A stretch of 64,000 nt of DNA from Plectosphaerella cucumerina. Lineage: Eukaryota; Ascomycota; Sordariomycetes; Glomerellales; Plectosphaerellaceae. Positions within the stretch are counted from its first letter, which is position 1. Each line of letters starts with the position of its first letter. The DNA is taken from positions 4,960,001-5,024,000 of the forward strand of contig JAGPXD010000001.1 of the NCBI GenBank assembly GCA_020746995.1. Reading direction: 5' to 3'. Under the pieces are notes generated by a model, which had not been told where the DNA came from, did no database searches, and saw nothing but the letters and a program-made list of their open reading frames with translations. Shown here one piece after another: positions 12,457 to 23,638 of this stretch. A program made the position numbers and the translations under genes.

Positions 12457-14885
12457 ATGTGAATTTCGCTCGGCGTTGGACATCGGTCCTGGTTTTGTTT
12501 CTCTCGACTCACTTTCTGGGACATACACTTTTCCTATGCCTGCGGGCTGTAGACTCTTTGTAAATGTGTTTTTCGATTTGGCCAGGATTTTAGGCCGGCA
12601 GATATCCCCGGACAGGCTCTTCTCACTTCTGGATGTCACAACTCCATTCGGTAGATAGACAGACGTAAAAGCATGTGGCCACACACGTTTAGAGGTCAGT
12701 CGGCGTACTTTAAAGTGGTGGTGCAGTTTATTTCCGGCGAGTGTGTGTACTTGTGTGTGGCATGCATCGAATCACGTGAGATCATGACTGAAGGTCAGCT
12801 CTGAATGTGCTCTAGAATATGAACGCTGACAGAAACCCAGCCAAATGGGGAGCTTCGGTTGATTGTCCCTTTCCTGAGGTGTGTCAGTGAGGGTGGTCGC
12901 GTTGTGAGCAGCACTGTGACTGCATCGTGGGGGGTGTGACTGCCCTATTTTTAGCAGGTCACGCACCCACGCATTCGATTAGCGGCCCTGTCTGTCTTGC
13001 CACCCGCGCTCCCTCCAGCCCTCCCGTCACTCCAAGTTCCCCGCTCGTCACGGACACCCGCCTCCAGCAGGAACCTACAGAATCGCATGCTTGTGCACCA
13101 CCATGGCATTCTCCCGGCCAAGAATATTGAGCGACGCGTACTCTGACATGCGGAGTCACCTTGGGAATCACACGTCGCAGCAAACCGGGACGCCGGCGGC
13201 AGACAGCGCGGTGAGATGATGCCGCTGCTGCAACACCAGATTTGCCAAATTTAGCATCATGCCAGCAATGGAGGTACTGTCCAAAGAGGCCATCGCGGCG
13301 TCTTGGTATCGGTCCTCGAACGACTTGGTCCAAGCTGAAGCCTGACAAGTCCATTGTTGGGACTCGGACTTGACAGAGTGGACTCGAGAAAACAAGTGAC
13401 AGCTCAGACGGATACCTGCCACCCACTCTCAACCGATGGACGACCTAGACGACGACGGCCGCGGAGGCCTGGGTCTAATAGACTCACAGGCACAAAGACA
13501 TTCTCTCCTCTGTCCTCGGCCACCGCCCCCCCTCCCCTGTACAGACCCCGGCGACGACCAGTAGGTCCCTCAGCTTGCCGCCCGTCCTGCATGTGGCTGG
13601 ACGTCCATCACGCACTTCTGGGCCCTGATTGGCCACGGCCTCTGCATCCGGCCTCGGGCAGCATGTGGCACTCAGCGCAACCACTCCATCAAAGAACCTA
13701 TCACATCTGCAGATCACGGATGGGAGGCAGGGCGGCAAGCCGGGGTTCGACCACCTTCTCAGCGGCGGGGGGCGTCCAGAGCTTGTCCAAATCGTCCGGG
13801 AAACCCGCTCTCTGCTCTCTTTCCCACGGAGCGAGACCAACCACGCCCCGTCTGGTCTACCCGCCAGCGCTCAATCTTGCGAGGTAACTTGAGGCCGGGC
13901 CAATCACTGGCGATGGATGCAACCTCGAACCACGCGGATGCTACATTCGAAGGCGCCAAGTTCCAATCAAGCCTCTCCAAGCAGGTACCGCAATGTATGC
14001 TGCTCGCAGACCCTGTCCTGTGTCGGCTCCCTGCCCCGCGCTCACTCACGCCCGTTGTTCCGGAGCGGCACCTTTCTGGGCGAGACAGAGAAGGTGAACC
14101 AGAGAGAGATGGCTGGTGGGCTTGACCGTTGTTGCACGACATCCCAAATACCCTCGTGGACCCCTCGTTGGTCTCACCCCTCGTGATACACTCTCACTCA
14201 TCTTTCCCCAACCGTGAGACTACGCACGCCTTCGAGAATCAACCTGAACTCTCAAGCTTGAACGAATACAGAAGACAGACCTGCAGCTGAACGTACCAGC
14301 CGGGAACCGGAGTGGTCGTTGCTGCTTGCTACTGCAGATCCCCGGTAGCTCAAACTCCCTCCCGAAGCTAGATCACGGGCGAAGCGCCGACTCCTCTTGT
14401 TGGGCGCGTATTTCCACCTCCGCCGAATCGCGAGCCAGGAATCCTTCGCCGCCCACCGAGCCCTGTCCTCGCTGGCGCCATACAGAAGAAAAAGGTAGTG
14501 TTCCTATTTGTCCTCGGGGTCTCGTGTCCATGGCTGATCCTGTACAGTACAACCAGTAGTTCAAAGGACCGCCCCAAAGAACCCTGACCCGGCCACAAGG
14601 TCAAAACCAAGACCTCCCCCCTCCGCCTCCGCCTCGCTAGCTGTCGAGTCTCTTCTCCCGATAGCTGGTCTCCGCGTGTATCTTTCGGTCTTTCGTCCTC
14701 ACTCCTCGTCGTCGCCGCCTCCTCACCCTCGAAGCGACTACCTGCCCTCACTTTTCGATCCTTGGGCTGAAGGCACTGGCTGCCCCCATCAGCACCCCCG
14801 CCCCTTTGACTTCGCACAGGAATTCCCACGTCACAGCGGGATTCTTTCTCCGTAGACTGTGAAGCGGACCATCCTCATATTCGTC
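12457..14885. other. 2.4-kb intergenic region, probable long promoter/leader of the next gene
   Basis: No open frame here has family features; frames such as 13354-13887 and 13917-14186 are Pro/Arg/Ser-rich with no domain. The last 350 bases before 14886 are pyrimidine-rich (repeated CTC and CCTC), as in leaders of highly expressed fungal genes. Small spliced upstream exons cannot be excluded. Confidence 0.45.
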
Positions 14886-16480
14886 ATGGCTCCTCATGGT
14901 ACGGCTTTGTTTAACGCATCCTCCGTCGGACAGCCCAAGCTGACTTCGCCACCAGATGACAAGAAGCGGCCTGCCGCCCTTAACCTCACGCCAAACCGCT
15001 CCGCCTCGACGGACTCGTCCTCCTCAACCTCCTCTCTCAAGCCGCCACGGACACCACGCTTCGCAGAGGCCACCTCAGTACACTCTCCTGTCGAAGGTCC
15101 CCGGTCACCCTTCGCAATGGGTGCCGACCAGTCCGAGGTCGCCCAGTCGCAGCCTGGAGATGTCGGCTTCGGCTACATCAACAACCGCGAGTCCGTCGCC
15201 GTGCCCATGACCCCCCGGTCGCCCCTCAAGAGCGCCATGAGGATCCCCGGCACCCCGGCCAGGAAGTTCGACAACCCGATGAGCCCGACGTTCGCCCAGG
15301 AGGATATGCTTGAGAAGAGGGAAGCCAGGACCGCCAAAGATCAGAAGAAGGATCTGGTATGTCATCTGTCGAAGCCTGGAGACAGAAACTCCGTAACTAA
15401 CAACCCTCGCAGAGAATCAAGATGCGCGTCCGCATGGCCAAGTTCGCCCTGCGTGGAGTCAGCTTCAGCTGCTCCCTCATCATCATCTCCATGCTGTCCG
15501 CCTCCTTCGCCATCTTTAACGCCACCCGATCTCTCCCCGCCCAGAGCAACATGCCTTCCTGGTCCCAGAACACCATGCTCTGGCCCCAGATTCTCGTCAT
15601 CGTCATCGCCAGCATCTCCATTCTCGGTTGCATGATCGTCTTCTGCGCCTACTTCCGCGGCGGCCACAAGCGCGCCGAAAAGGTCGCCACCTACTACACC
15701 ATGTTCGCCATCGGCTGGTTCATCGTCTCCCTCGCCATGTGGGCTGTCTCCGCCGGTCTCTTCCAGCACAGCAGGGCCTCCTCGCAAGGCAAGGATATGT
15801 GGGGATGGAGCTGCAGGGAGAACCGCCGCGCCGACGTCTTCCACGACAAGGTCGACTATGCCCTGGTCTGCCGCCTGAACGACTGGGTTCTTGTCTGCAT
15901 CGCCATCGAGATCGTCGTCGAGATGATGGCCATCGCCCTCTACAGCATCGTCTTCTACCGCTACTACACCAAGCGCAAGCTGCACAAGTCCATGGACATG
16001 CGTGACAAGGCTCGCTCCGACCTCTACCTCGCTCAGCTCCGTAGCCAGTCCGCACCCAACACCCCGGGCCTCAAGTCCCCCGGCCTCTATAGCCAGTACG
16101 CCCTGTCGCCGCGCAACCCGGAGAAGACCTTTGCCTCCCTTGGCGCCATCGACGAGCAGCACCAGAACCAGGACCAGCCCATGTTCACCAGCGCCCACTT
16201 TGTCGAGCCGCCCTCCAGCTTCGCCAAGGAGCAGACCACTTTCAAGCTGCAGGCGCCGCCAACCAAGGCGCCATCCGCCACCCCCAAGGCCAGCCAGGGC
16301 GGCCTCACGCCAACGTCGACGCACGCTCCCAGCCTCCCCGCGGAGCCGATGCCAACGCATCCCTCGTTCGTCGAGCACCAGCACATGGCCGGCGCATCGG
16401 ACGAGCCCGTCTACGACGCCGTTCCGATACCCGGCGCCTACGCCGACGCGCCCAAGAAGAACACCTTCACCTACCGGTGA
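14886..16480 (+). CDS. Four-TM fungal membrane protein with disordered termini
   Basis: Exons 14886-15356 and 15413-16480 give 512 residues. The 56-nt intron has a TAACTAAC branch site. The first 157 residues are Ser/Pro/Thr-rich and disordered. Four membrane helices follow at about 166-190, 213-238, 252-276 and 315-340; the loop before the fourth has two Cys (WGWSC and ALVC). The tail is long, Pro/Ala-rich and disordered, ending DAVPIPGAY...TFTYR. The arrangement resembles sordariomycete plasma-membrane proteins annotated as hyphal anastomosis protein HAM-8, but that is memory of family layout, not a proven match. A MARVEL-like four-helix protein is the alternative. Confidence 0.82.
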
Positions 16481-16908
16481 TAGGCGGCCCAGCGGCACGG
16501 GAACACGACGAACGAAAGAATGCAGAGATGCCACGGCGAAATATAGACTGGGCGATGATTTTGTACAACGAAATGCGCGGCGAGCACCTCCGGACAGGGC
16601 CGGGAGGATATGGATCCTTCTTTTCTTTTCTATGTCATACCCATCACCCCGTTTTATTCTCTATACCTTCTGTTAGCTTATACCATGCGGCGCTCGGGGG
16701 AGTGGTTCAAACGGGAAATGCCTCTCTCGACGCCTCATAACCGTCCGGACAGCTGGGACGCCCAAAGGGCGGATTTGGCCGGGCTAGCTCTCTCATTAAT
16801 TATGAAGGCTTCATCCATTTTAAATCGCTGACCGCCGTGTGATGCCGCAACTCCAAAGCCAGGGGTATCTTTTCCGTCGCTTCCATTAATCGCACGGCCC
16901 TCGCGCCG
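16481..16908. other. Convergent 3' regions
   Basis: Space between the stop of the four-TM gene (plus) and the stop of DPH4 (minus). It contains T-rich and ATTAAT-rich stretches near 16610-16660 and 16790-16820 that could carry polyadenylation signals for both genes. No gene seen. Confidence 0.5.
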
Positions 16909-17442
16909 TCAGGGCGCCACCTCGTACTGCACCTTTATCCAAAGACTGCAATCCTGACACCCGACAAAGACCTCCCTCTCCCGCTCGTCCAGCACCTCCT
17001 CGCCAAACTGGAAGCCCCTCTCATTCCCGCACCGACAGCTCATGTACCACCGCTCCGCCGCCTCGTCAAACTCCAGGTCGTCGAGGTCGACAATATCAAA
17101 GCCTGTCCGGAACGACTCGTCCTCTTGCCCTGGCGCCTGCGTGTCCGCCGAGGACTGCCTCAGTGCGATATCGTACTCGCGCCGCGCCTTGGGGTCGCTG
17201 AGCGTCGTGTACGCCGTCGTGATCTGGTCGACGGTGTAAAGCGCGGACGCGGGCGGCTTCTGGTATGTCTCGCCCGCGCGCCTGGCGCCCTCGGCTGCTG
17301 CTTTGTCTGGGTGGTGGCGGAGGAGGGCGCGGTGGTAGGCGCGCTTTAGGAGTTGGGGCTCCTGGTCTTGGGAGGAGCCGAGGAGGGAGGGGGAGACGTC
17401 CAGCACCTCGTAGTGAGTGGGATTTGACGTGCTGGCGCTCAT
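16909..17442 (-). CDS. DPH4: Diphthamide biosynthesis J-protein DPH4
   Basis: A single exon of 177 residues. An N-terminal J domain begins at HYEVLDV (residue 10) with the HPD motif at about 44-46. A C-terminal CSL/DPH zinc finger has paired cysteines CRC and CQDC, ending WIKVQYEVAP. This domain pair defines DPH4 (DNAJC24/Jjj3), which delivers electrons or iron to the Dph1-Dph2 enzyme in diphthamide synthesis on eEF2. An in-frame ATG at 17502 would add 20 residues. I prefer 17442 because family members start close to the J domain. It lies head-to-tail behind mL59. Confidence 0.9.
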   Translation of the reverse strand: MSASTSNPTHYEVLDVSPSLLGSSQDQEPQLLKRAYHRALLRHHPDKAAAEGARRAGETYQKPPASALYTVDQITTAYTTLSDPKARREYDIALRQSSADTQAPGQEDESFRTGFDIVDLDDLEFDEAAERWYMSCRCGNERGFQFGEEVLDEREREVFVGCQDCSLWIKVQYEVAP

Positions 17443-17851
17443 TGTGTCCGGTTCGAATGGTCTCTCCCCGTGAGTGAGTTTGGTGAGTAAGAGGTTGTTC
17501 ATCGTGAGGGTGGTGGATTTTTTTCTGCGTTGCGGACTGCTTAGTCACGTGATCGATGGTAATGCACTTCAAGTCGTATCTTCGCCTATTCTGTCTCCGG
17601 AATGTTAGAACAAGAAAACAGCTGTACTAAGCGATGATCTGTGTGTGTTAAAGATCGAGCGAGGTGATCTACCTTCACAACTGTGCGTTAGTGAAGCAGC
17701 TGAACGGCAATTGGCAAGACAGAAACACCACGCTTGTGGACTGTATGGTGAAAATAAGAGGCCCCTTTCGCCCCTAAAATTGATGATACATGATATGTAC
17801 ACAGATCTGCGATCTGACTGTGGTGTTGCCAGCATTCCGTGCGCGCGTCGT
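17443..17851. other. DPH4 promoter and mL59 3' region
   Basis: About 400 bases between two minus-strand genes. No gene is supported; an apparent open frame across it on the minus strand is read-through of mL59 introns in the wrong frame. Confidence 0.5.
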
Positions 17852-18462
17852 CTATTTCGGGAAGTTCTTCCACCTGTACTTGCCAACCTAGGCTTTGAGT
17901 TAGTACTTGAACGAGACCAGCTGCCGCAGAGACCAGCGATGCACTTACCTTCTTCCATTCCCTCATCAAGTCGGGCATCTTCAGCATGGCATCTCTCCTC
18001 TTCTCCATCCTGCGCAATGCGGTCAGCAACCAACGTCGACCACAACTCCGACCACACGAGTGCCACGTACTTCGCGATAGACGCCCTCTCGTATGCGTGA
18101 CCCTTGACGCTCTGGCCGACACCAGTGCCCTTGACTCTCAGACCGTGCTCGACACGGTGGGCGATCTGGTATTCGGTGCCCTTGACGGTCTTGGGCAGGA
18201 GCTCCTCGACGCCGTGCTCGCGGGCGAGCTTGACCAGCTCAGCCTGCCTGCGCAGGGAGAAGACGGGGTCGTGCCACTTTCCGGTGACGGGGTGCTTCTG
18301 GGGCGAGAAGGGGTTCGGGGTGAGCTCCTGGTAGGCCGTCTTGGAGGTCTCGGGGTCGGCGCCCGCGGGCAGGATCGAGGCGGGAGGGTAGCGGGCCAGG
18401 AAGCGCTGCAGGCGGAGCGGCAGCGCCTTGGCCAGGTGGATGTATTGCTCGACGGCGGCCAT
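17852..18462 (-). CDS. MRPL25: Mitochondrial large-subunit ribosomal protein mL59 (MRPL25 type)
   Basis: Three exons on the minus strand, 18462-18071, 18009-17949 and 17887-17852, give 162 residues. The N-terminus (EQYIHLAKALPLRLQRFLARYPP) is typical of fungal mL59. Joining the exons gives KGHAYERASIAK-MEKRRDAM...REWKK-VGKYRWKNFPK, restoring the basic C-terminus ending in WKNFPK. Intron 1 is GTACGT..GCGCAG; intron 2 is GTAAGT..TACTAAC..CCTAG. The final coding exon has only 12 codons including the stop. Reading through without splicing gives a longer, non-family tail. It is a structural protein of the mitoribosome. Confidence 0.9.
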
Positions 18463-18857
18463 TGTGTTGTGGTATGCCGCTATCGTCGTCGTCGGTGGTG
18501 CGGCAATGGCATCACTTGGGGGTCTGTCGGGATCTTGGACGATTCGCGATGGTCGATGCATCGGCTGCCAAAATTTCGAGAGAACCCCTGTACATGCATA
18601 CTGCTGCTAGCGCTGTCGCGGCGCGCTGGAGCTACCGGGCGGGTGACCCACTTATCCCGACTCTGGTGATGAGTTTGTGATCAGGCCGACGTTGACAACT
18701 ACAGCCACCCATCTCAGCAGTGTCTAAACGAACGAGACATTCGCAACCTGTTTCGGGAGACACCCTCACCCGTGATTCAACCTGCACCACCAAATACCCG
18801 ACCAACGAAGCTCCGACACATCAGCCACCTCGCGACCCAAGCGAGCGCATCGTCAGT
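18463..18857. promoter_or_regulatory. Short divergent promoter, mL59 / PRP28
   Basis: 395 bases separate the start codons of two divergent genes. The PRP28 frame stays open upstream to 18720, but no ATG occurs in it before 18858, so the region is taken as leader. Confidence 0.6.
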
Positions 18858-20885
18858 ATGGCAGGACTTGCGAACGGAGCGCCGAAGCTAAAGTTCATCT
18901 CAAAGAAGGAGCGCGAAAGGATAGCCGCGGAAAAGGCCAAGAACGAGGCCGCGGAACAGCAGCGCAAGGCCGAAGAAGAAGCCCAGAAGAAAGCCGATTC
19001 GGAGAAGAAATGGCGGGAGAAAGAACACTCCAACGGCGCCGACGACAGCAAGGCTGAGCGAGCCGTCCCGCGCGGCCCCGATCGCCGCGGCGGCAAGAAT
19101 GCCGCTGCATCGAAGCGCGATGTCCGAAAGACGGAAGACGAATTCGAGAAGGAACAGCTGCGCCAGCGATACCTCGGCCCCGAGGTCAACAAGAACTCCA
19201 GCTTCAGCGCGGCGAAGAAGCGGAAGCGGGCCACCGAGTTCAAGTTTGACTGGGACGAAAAGGAAGACACGACTCTGAAAGATGACGCCCTCGCCCCCGT
19301 GGCATCAAACGGCAACAAACCCTCCTCCTTCGGCGGAGACAAGGGGGACGAGTTTGGAGAGGAGGCGGAACAAGCGGCACGACGTCGCACGAGGCGGATC
19401 GAGGAGCAATACGGCGAGGAGGGTCCCGAGCTGGCGCAAAAGTTCATGGACGAATGGTATGCCAGCCGCGACCTAGCGAGAAAGCGCGCCGAGCGGTTCG
19501 GCTTCGGCAAGAGGTGGAACGAGAAGGCGCTCAACGAGATGCAGCCACGCGACTGGCGGATCTTCAAGGAGGACTTTGGCATTGCGACCAAGGGCGGGTA
19601 CCTCCCGAACCCTATGCGTAACTGGAAAGAATCTGGCCTGCCGAGGAAGCTCCTGGACATCATCGAGCAGGTGGGATACGATGAGCCAAGTCCCATCCAG
19701 AGGGCGGCCATCCCCATCGCCCTGCAGGCGAGAGATCTCATCGGCGTCGCCGTTACGGGTTCCGGAAAGACAGCCGCGTTCCTCTTGCCGCTGCTCGTTT
19801 ACATCTCGGACCTACCGCCACTTGACGACATCAACAAGAACGACGGCCCGTATGCCCTCATCCTGGCACCGACGCGTGAGCTGGTCCAGCAGATCGAATC
19901 AGAGGCGAACAAGTTTGCGCGGCCGCTTGGCTTCAAGGTTGTGAGCATCGTGGGTGGTCACTCGCTAGAGGAACAGGCCTTTGCCCTGCGCAACGGTGCC
20001 GAGATCATCGTCGCCACACCCGGTCGTCTCGTGGACTGCATCGAGCGGCGGCTGCTCGTCTTCTCCCAGTGCTGCTACGTCATCATGGACGAGGCCGATC
20101 GCATGATCGATCTCGGCTTCGAGGAGCCCGTCAACAAGATCCTCGATGCGCTGCCCGTCAGCAACGAGAAGCCTGACACGGACGACGCGGAGAACTCGCA
20201 GCTGATGAAGAAGTACCTCGGCGCCAGAGACAGGTACCGCCAGACCATGATGTACACGGCCACGATGCCCGCCATTGTGGAGAAGATGACCAAGAAGTAC
20301 CTGCGAAGGCCTGCGACAGTCATGATTGGCAACGCCGGAGAGGCTGTCGAGTCGGTCGAGCAGAGGGTCGAGTTTGTGTCCGGCGAGGACAAGCGGAAGA
20401 AGCGCATGCAGCAGATCCTCTCGTCTGGCGAGTTCGCTGCGCCCATCATCGTCTTCGTCAACATCAAGCGTAACTGCGACGCCGTGGCCCGCGACGTCAA
20501 GCACATGGGCTTCTCGACGGCGACGCTCCACGGCAGCAAGACGCAGGAGCAGAGAGAGGCGGCGCTCGCATCGGTCCGCAACGGGCAGACCGAGGTGCTC
20601 GTGGCGACGGATCTCGCAGGTCGTGGTATCGATGTCCCGGACGTTTCGCTGGTCCTCAACTTCAACATGGCTACCAACATCGAGTCATACACGCACAGAA
20701 TCGGCCGAACGGGTCGTGCTGGCAAGAGCGGTGTGGCCATCACATTCCTTGGACCGGAAGACAACGATCTGCTGTACGATCTCAAGCAGCTCCTGTCCAA
20801 GAGCGCCATCTCCAAGGTGCCGGAGGAGCTGAGGAGGCATGAGGCGACGCAGCAGAAGCCGCAGAAGGGCTTCCGCAACAAGTGA
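18858..20885 (+). CDS. PRP28: DEAD-box pre-mRNA splicing helicase PRP28
   Basis: An intronless frame of 675 residues. A Lys/Glu/Arg-rich head (about 1-150) precedes the helicase core. Motifs: Q motif DEPSPIQ, motif I TGSGKT near 300, Ia PTRELVQQ, Ib TPGRLVD, II DEAD near 411, III as TAT (MYTATMP), V ATDLAGRGIDV, VI HRIGRTGRAG. The head (GAPKLKFISKKERERIAAEKA) and GFGKRWNEKALNEMQPRDWRIFKEDF are typical of PRP28, which unwinds the U1 snRNA/5' splice site duplex so that U6 can replace U1. The first in-frame ATG sets the start. Confidence 0.94.
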   Translation: MAGLANGAPKLKFISKKERERIAAEKAKNEAAEQQRKAEEEAQKKADSEKKWREKEHSNGADDSKAERAVPRGPDRRGGKNAAASKRDVRKTEDEFEKEQLRQRYLGPEVNKNSSFSAAKKRKRATEFKFDWDEKEDTTLKDDALAPVASNGNKPSSFGGDKGDEFGEEAEQAARRRTRRIEEQYGEEGPELAQKFMDEWYASRDLARKRAERFGFGKRWNEKALNEMQPRDWRIFKEDFGIATKGGYLPNPMRNWKESGLPRKLLDIIEQVGYDEPSPIQRAAIPIALQARDLIGVAVTGSGKTAAFLLPLLVYISDLPPLDDINKNDGPYALILAPTRELVQQIESEANKFARPLGFKVVSIVGGHSLEEQAFALRNGAEIIVATPGRLVDCIERRLLVFSQCCYVIMDEADRMIDLGFEEPVNKILDALPVSNEKPDTDDAENSQLMKKYLGARDRYRQTMMYTATMPAIVEKMTKKYLRRPATVMIGNAGEAVESVEQRVEFVSGEDKRKKRMQQILSSGEFAAPIIVFVNIKRNCDAVARDVKHMGFSTATLHGSKTQEQREAALASVRNGQTEVLVATDLAGRGIDVPDVSLVLNFNMATNIESYTHRIGRTGRAGKSGVAITFLGPEDNDLLYDLKQLLSKSAISKVPEELRRHEATQQKPQKGFRNK

Positions 20886-21271
20886 GCGAGGCCAGAGGCA
20901 TGTTGCCGGGGGTCGATCGGAGGAGGCAGGGGATGTAAAGGAGAGCCTAGATCCAGATAGATTGCAGAAACTGCCGGTCTCCATGGGCGGGACCGGCCGT
21001 CCAAGAGAAGCTCGCCGACTTGCAGCACGTTTCTGATGCACGATTAGGGCTTCGGGTGGAACTCGGCACCTGCGCGGCGATGTCTCTTACGTACGAGCAC
21101 GAAGTGCCGCGGGCCTCCCGGGATGTGATGGCGACAATTCTTGATCTGATAACGGGAACGGGGGCGCTGATCCCCACTCGGAGCGCCGGTGCTTGGCTGA
21201 GGCTAGGCCGCTAGCGGGCCCCTGAAGACCCCGCGCGCCCACATTTAGGCCACGTCCGTCCACTGTCGTGG

Positions 21272-21283
21272 CTTATCTTATCA
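21272..21283. promoter_or_regulatory. Tandem GATA-factor motifs
   Basis: CTTATCTTATCA holds two overlapping reverse GATA cores (AGATAA and TGATAA), about 700 bases upstream of the ornithine carrier. GATA factors such as AreA/NIT2 bind paired sites in nitrogen genes. This is motif match only. Confidence 0.3.
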
Positions 21284-21629
21284 CCCGGTCTGGCACCCGA
21301 CAGGCCTGATGTCACCCGCCTGGGCTGGTGCGGCCCAATGCTGGCTGGCCACCTGAAGAAAAAAAATCGCACCGCCGCTCGTTCGCATCATCTCCACCAC
21401 CCGACCTGACGATCTGATTAACCCGCCTCGTCCGTCCTTCCTCAATCCTCGGAAATGGCTTGCAGGTACCTCGGCTCCTGCAACTCTCGTGCCCCTTCCT
21501 AACACCCGGTCCCCGGTCGAGCGAAGACCTACATTTACACACACTCTTACGAATAGTCCCCGGCCCTGCCCGGCAAACCCCGGTATCGGCTGGCGCATGT
21601 GACGTTGCCCGCGCCTGGCGTTGCGAAAA

Positions 21630-21636
21630 GAGTCAC
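21630..21636 (-). promoter_or_regulatory. GCN4/CPC1-like core (GTGACTC)
   Basis: The minus strand reads GTGACTC, holding the TGACTC core of the amino-acid control element, about 340 bases upstream of the ornithine carrier. The full TGACTCA is missed by one base. Confidence 0.25.
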
Positions 21637-21974
21637 AGACCGCCTCGTCCCTCTGCCCGCCTGCAGCGCAATTTAGAGCTCCCGCTTCCCCCCACCGCCC
21701 ACCGCCCGCCGCCGTTGCGTCAACCCAACCCACACCTTGATTGTTTCGTGTACCTGGCGACTTGACGATCAAGGGGCAGTCGGGACCGTGTTGAGTAGGG
21801 ATCCTCTATTCACCGTCCCGTACTCGCTGCCTTTGTTGGCTGGTTGTTCTTACATCCGCCGCCTCGCCTTGTACTTACCGCCCTCTCGGTGTCACAAACA
21901 AGCGATTCGAAGGCTGGACGTTCCACGCTCTCCCACGCATCTTCAGTATCCTTAGCAACAGCCCTTCGACAGCA

Positions 21975-23034
21975 ATGGAGCTCCCGGCAAGCACAATGAG
22001 CCTGCCTCACCACGAGCCAGCACCCGCTCTGAGCGTGCGTACGTCGGCCGTGGACGGCATTGAGGACATTGTGTATGGCTCTGTAAGTCACTCAATTGGT
22101 CGGCGACGAAATCGAACCAGCGCTGACAAAATGTCCTTCCCAGATCGCCGGCGTTGTCGGAAAATACATCGAGTACCCGTTCGACACCGTCAAGGTTCGG
22201 CTCCAGTCACAGCCCGACAACCAGCCCCTGCGGTACAAAGGCCCCCTCGACTGCTTCCGCCAATCGATCAAGGCAGACGGATTCTTGGGTCTCTACCGAG
22301 GCATTTCTGCGCCTCTCGTGGGAGCCGCCCTCGAAACAAGCAGCCTGTTCTTCTTTGAGCGCATTGGCCGGGACGCCATTTATGCCTCTGGCTGGACGCC
22401 CCGCGACCAGGATCTCTCCCTGCCAGCACTGTGGTTCACGGGCGCCTTCTCGGGCTTCTTCACATCATACGTCCTGACGCCCATCGAGTTGGTCAAGTGC
22501 AAGATCCAGGTGCCAGTCACCTCAAGCGGCAGTGCGCCACCTCCCCTGCGGCCACTCCCCGTCATTAGGGATATTTACCGCCACCATGGACTCGCTGGCT
22601 TCTGGCACGGCCAGATGGGCACACTGATTCGCGAGTCTGGTGGCTGTGCTGCATGGTTCGGCGGCAAGGAGACGGTGACCAAGCTGTTCCGCTCTCTCAA
22701 CTCCAAGGCGGCCACGACTCCAGCAGAGAAGGAGGCCGCGAAGGCACAACCGCTCCCCTTGTGGCAACAGGCCCTGGCCGGCGCCTCGGGAGGCGTGACT
22801 TACAACTTCCTCTTCTTTCCCGCCGACACGATCAAGTCACGGCTTCAGACCATGGCAATTGGCGAGTCAGTGAAGGACAGGACGTTCTGGAAAGAGGGTG
22901 TCCAGCTGTGGAAGCAGCACGGGGTCCGGGGCCTGTATCGGGGCTGCGGCATCACATGTCTGCGCTCCGCCCCGAGCTCGGCGTTCATCTTCATGGTGTT
23001 TGATGGATTGAAGCGGCATTTCCCCATGCAATAG
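21975..23034 (+). CDS. arg13: Mitochondrial ornithine carrier (ARG13/ORT1 type)
   Basis: Exons 21975-22082 and 22144-23034 give 332 residues. It has three carrier repeats with signature motifs PFDTVK (about 48), PIELVK (about 148) and PADTIK (about 262). The opening GSIAGVVGKYIEYPFDTVKV and the RGI(S/A)PLVGA and RES..C.AWF segments match the ARG13/Ort1 branch, not the carnitine branch. The protein exchanges matrix ornithine for cytosolic substrates in the inner mitochondrial membrane, feeding arginine synthesis. The 61-nt intron is GTAAGT..CCCAG. The N-terminal 36 residues are a short non-conserved extension. Confidence 0.92.
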
Positions 23035-23638
23035 GCGGATCTTTCGAGCGACATTTGCTTTTGCATAGATGCGAGCGGCGTCAAGGTTACATAGACGGAA
23101 AAGTACAAAGATGATGAAGCGGATAGATGCTTCTTGCTTATTCACTGGTAAAATCGCATATCATTGGCCCTGCCTCTTTCACAGAGACATCGTGATACCA
23201 TTACAACAATTAACCTCCCGTAACCGGGCTGCTCTCTCGCCCAGCTCCGGGATGCCTTCGATCTCGGCACAGCTGCCAACGGGGCGCGGGGGAAGCTGAG
23301 GGGCAATTCACCTCTTATCAGCTTATCGGACCCAAACGGGACTAGCGTCAGAGTCACACTTGGATGACTGCACACTTCGAATTTTGATGGCAAAATAGGG
23401 ACGCCCGCCGTGGACTCGTTCAATCAAGGCTTTAGCGGACAGCAGCGGCAAAACCACAACGTCGATTCCACGCAGCGGAATTTCCCTTCTTCCGCCCACT
23501 CAACCCAAAAGCCTCGACGACGCCCGGAGAAAAGACGCCCCTCCCACTTTCGCGCCCGACGTCAACACCCCCCCTTGCGCCAGGACCTTCCTCGCCTCAC
23601 CCAACCTTCAATACCCCGCCATCGACCCCGTGTTCAAC
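23035..23638. other. Intergenic, promoter of eIF2-gamma
   Basis: About 600 bases. The last 200 bases are C-rich leader with no ATG in good context before 23639. A long open frame on the plus strand (23410-24180) is an out-of-frame Arg/Pro-rich shadow. Confidence 0.5.

Larger units (their letters stand above)
20886..21974. promoter_or_regulatory. PRP28 3' end and promoter of the ornithine carrier
   Basis: 1.09 kb without a supported gene. It contains paired GATA motifs and a GCN4/CPC1-like core (listed separately), then a pyrimidine-rich stretch from about 21440 to 21740. Several short ATG-led frames precede the start codon. Confidence 0.5.

Noticed and set aside
15362..16534. 390-codon minus-strand frame opposite the four-TM gene
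   Set aside because: Gly/Val/Asp-rich antisense shadow, with the sense strand clearly encoding four membrane helices.
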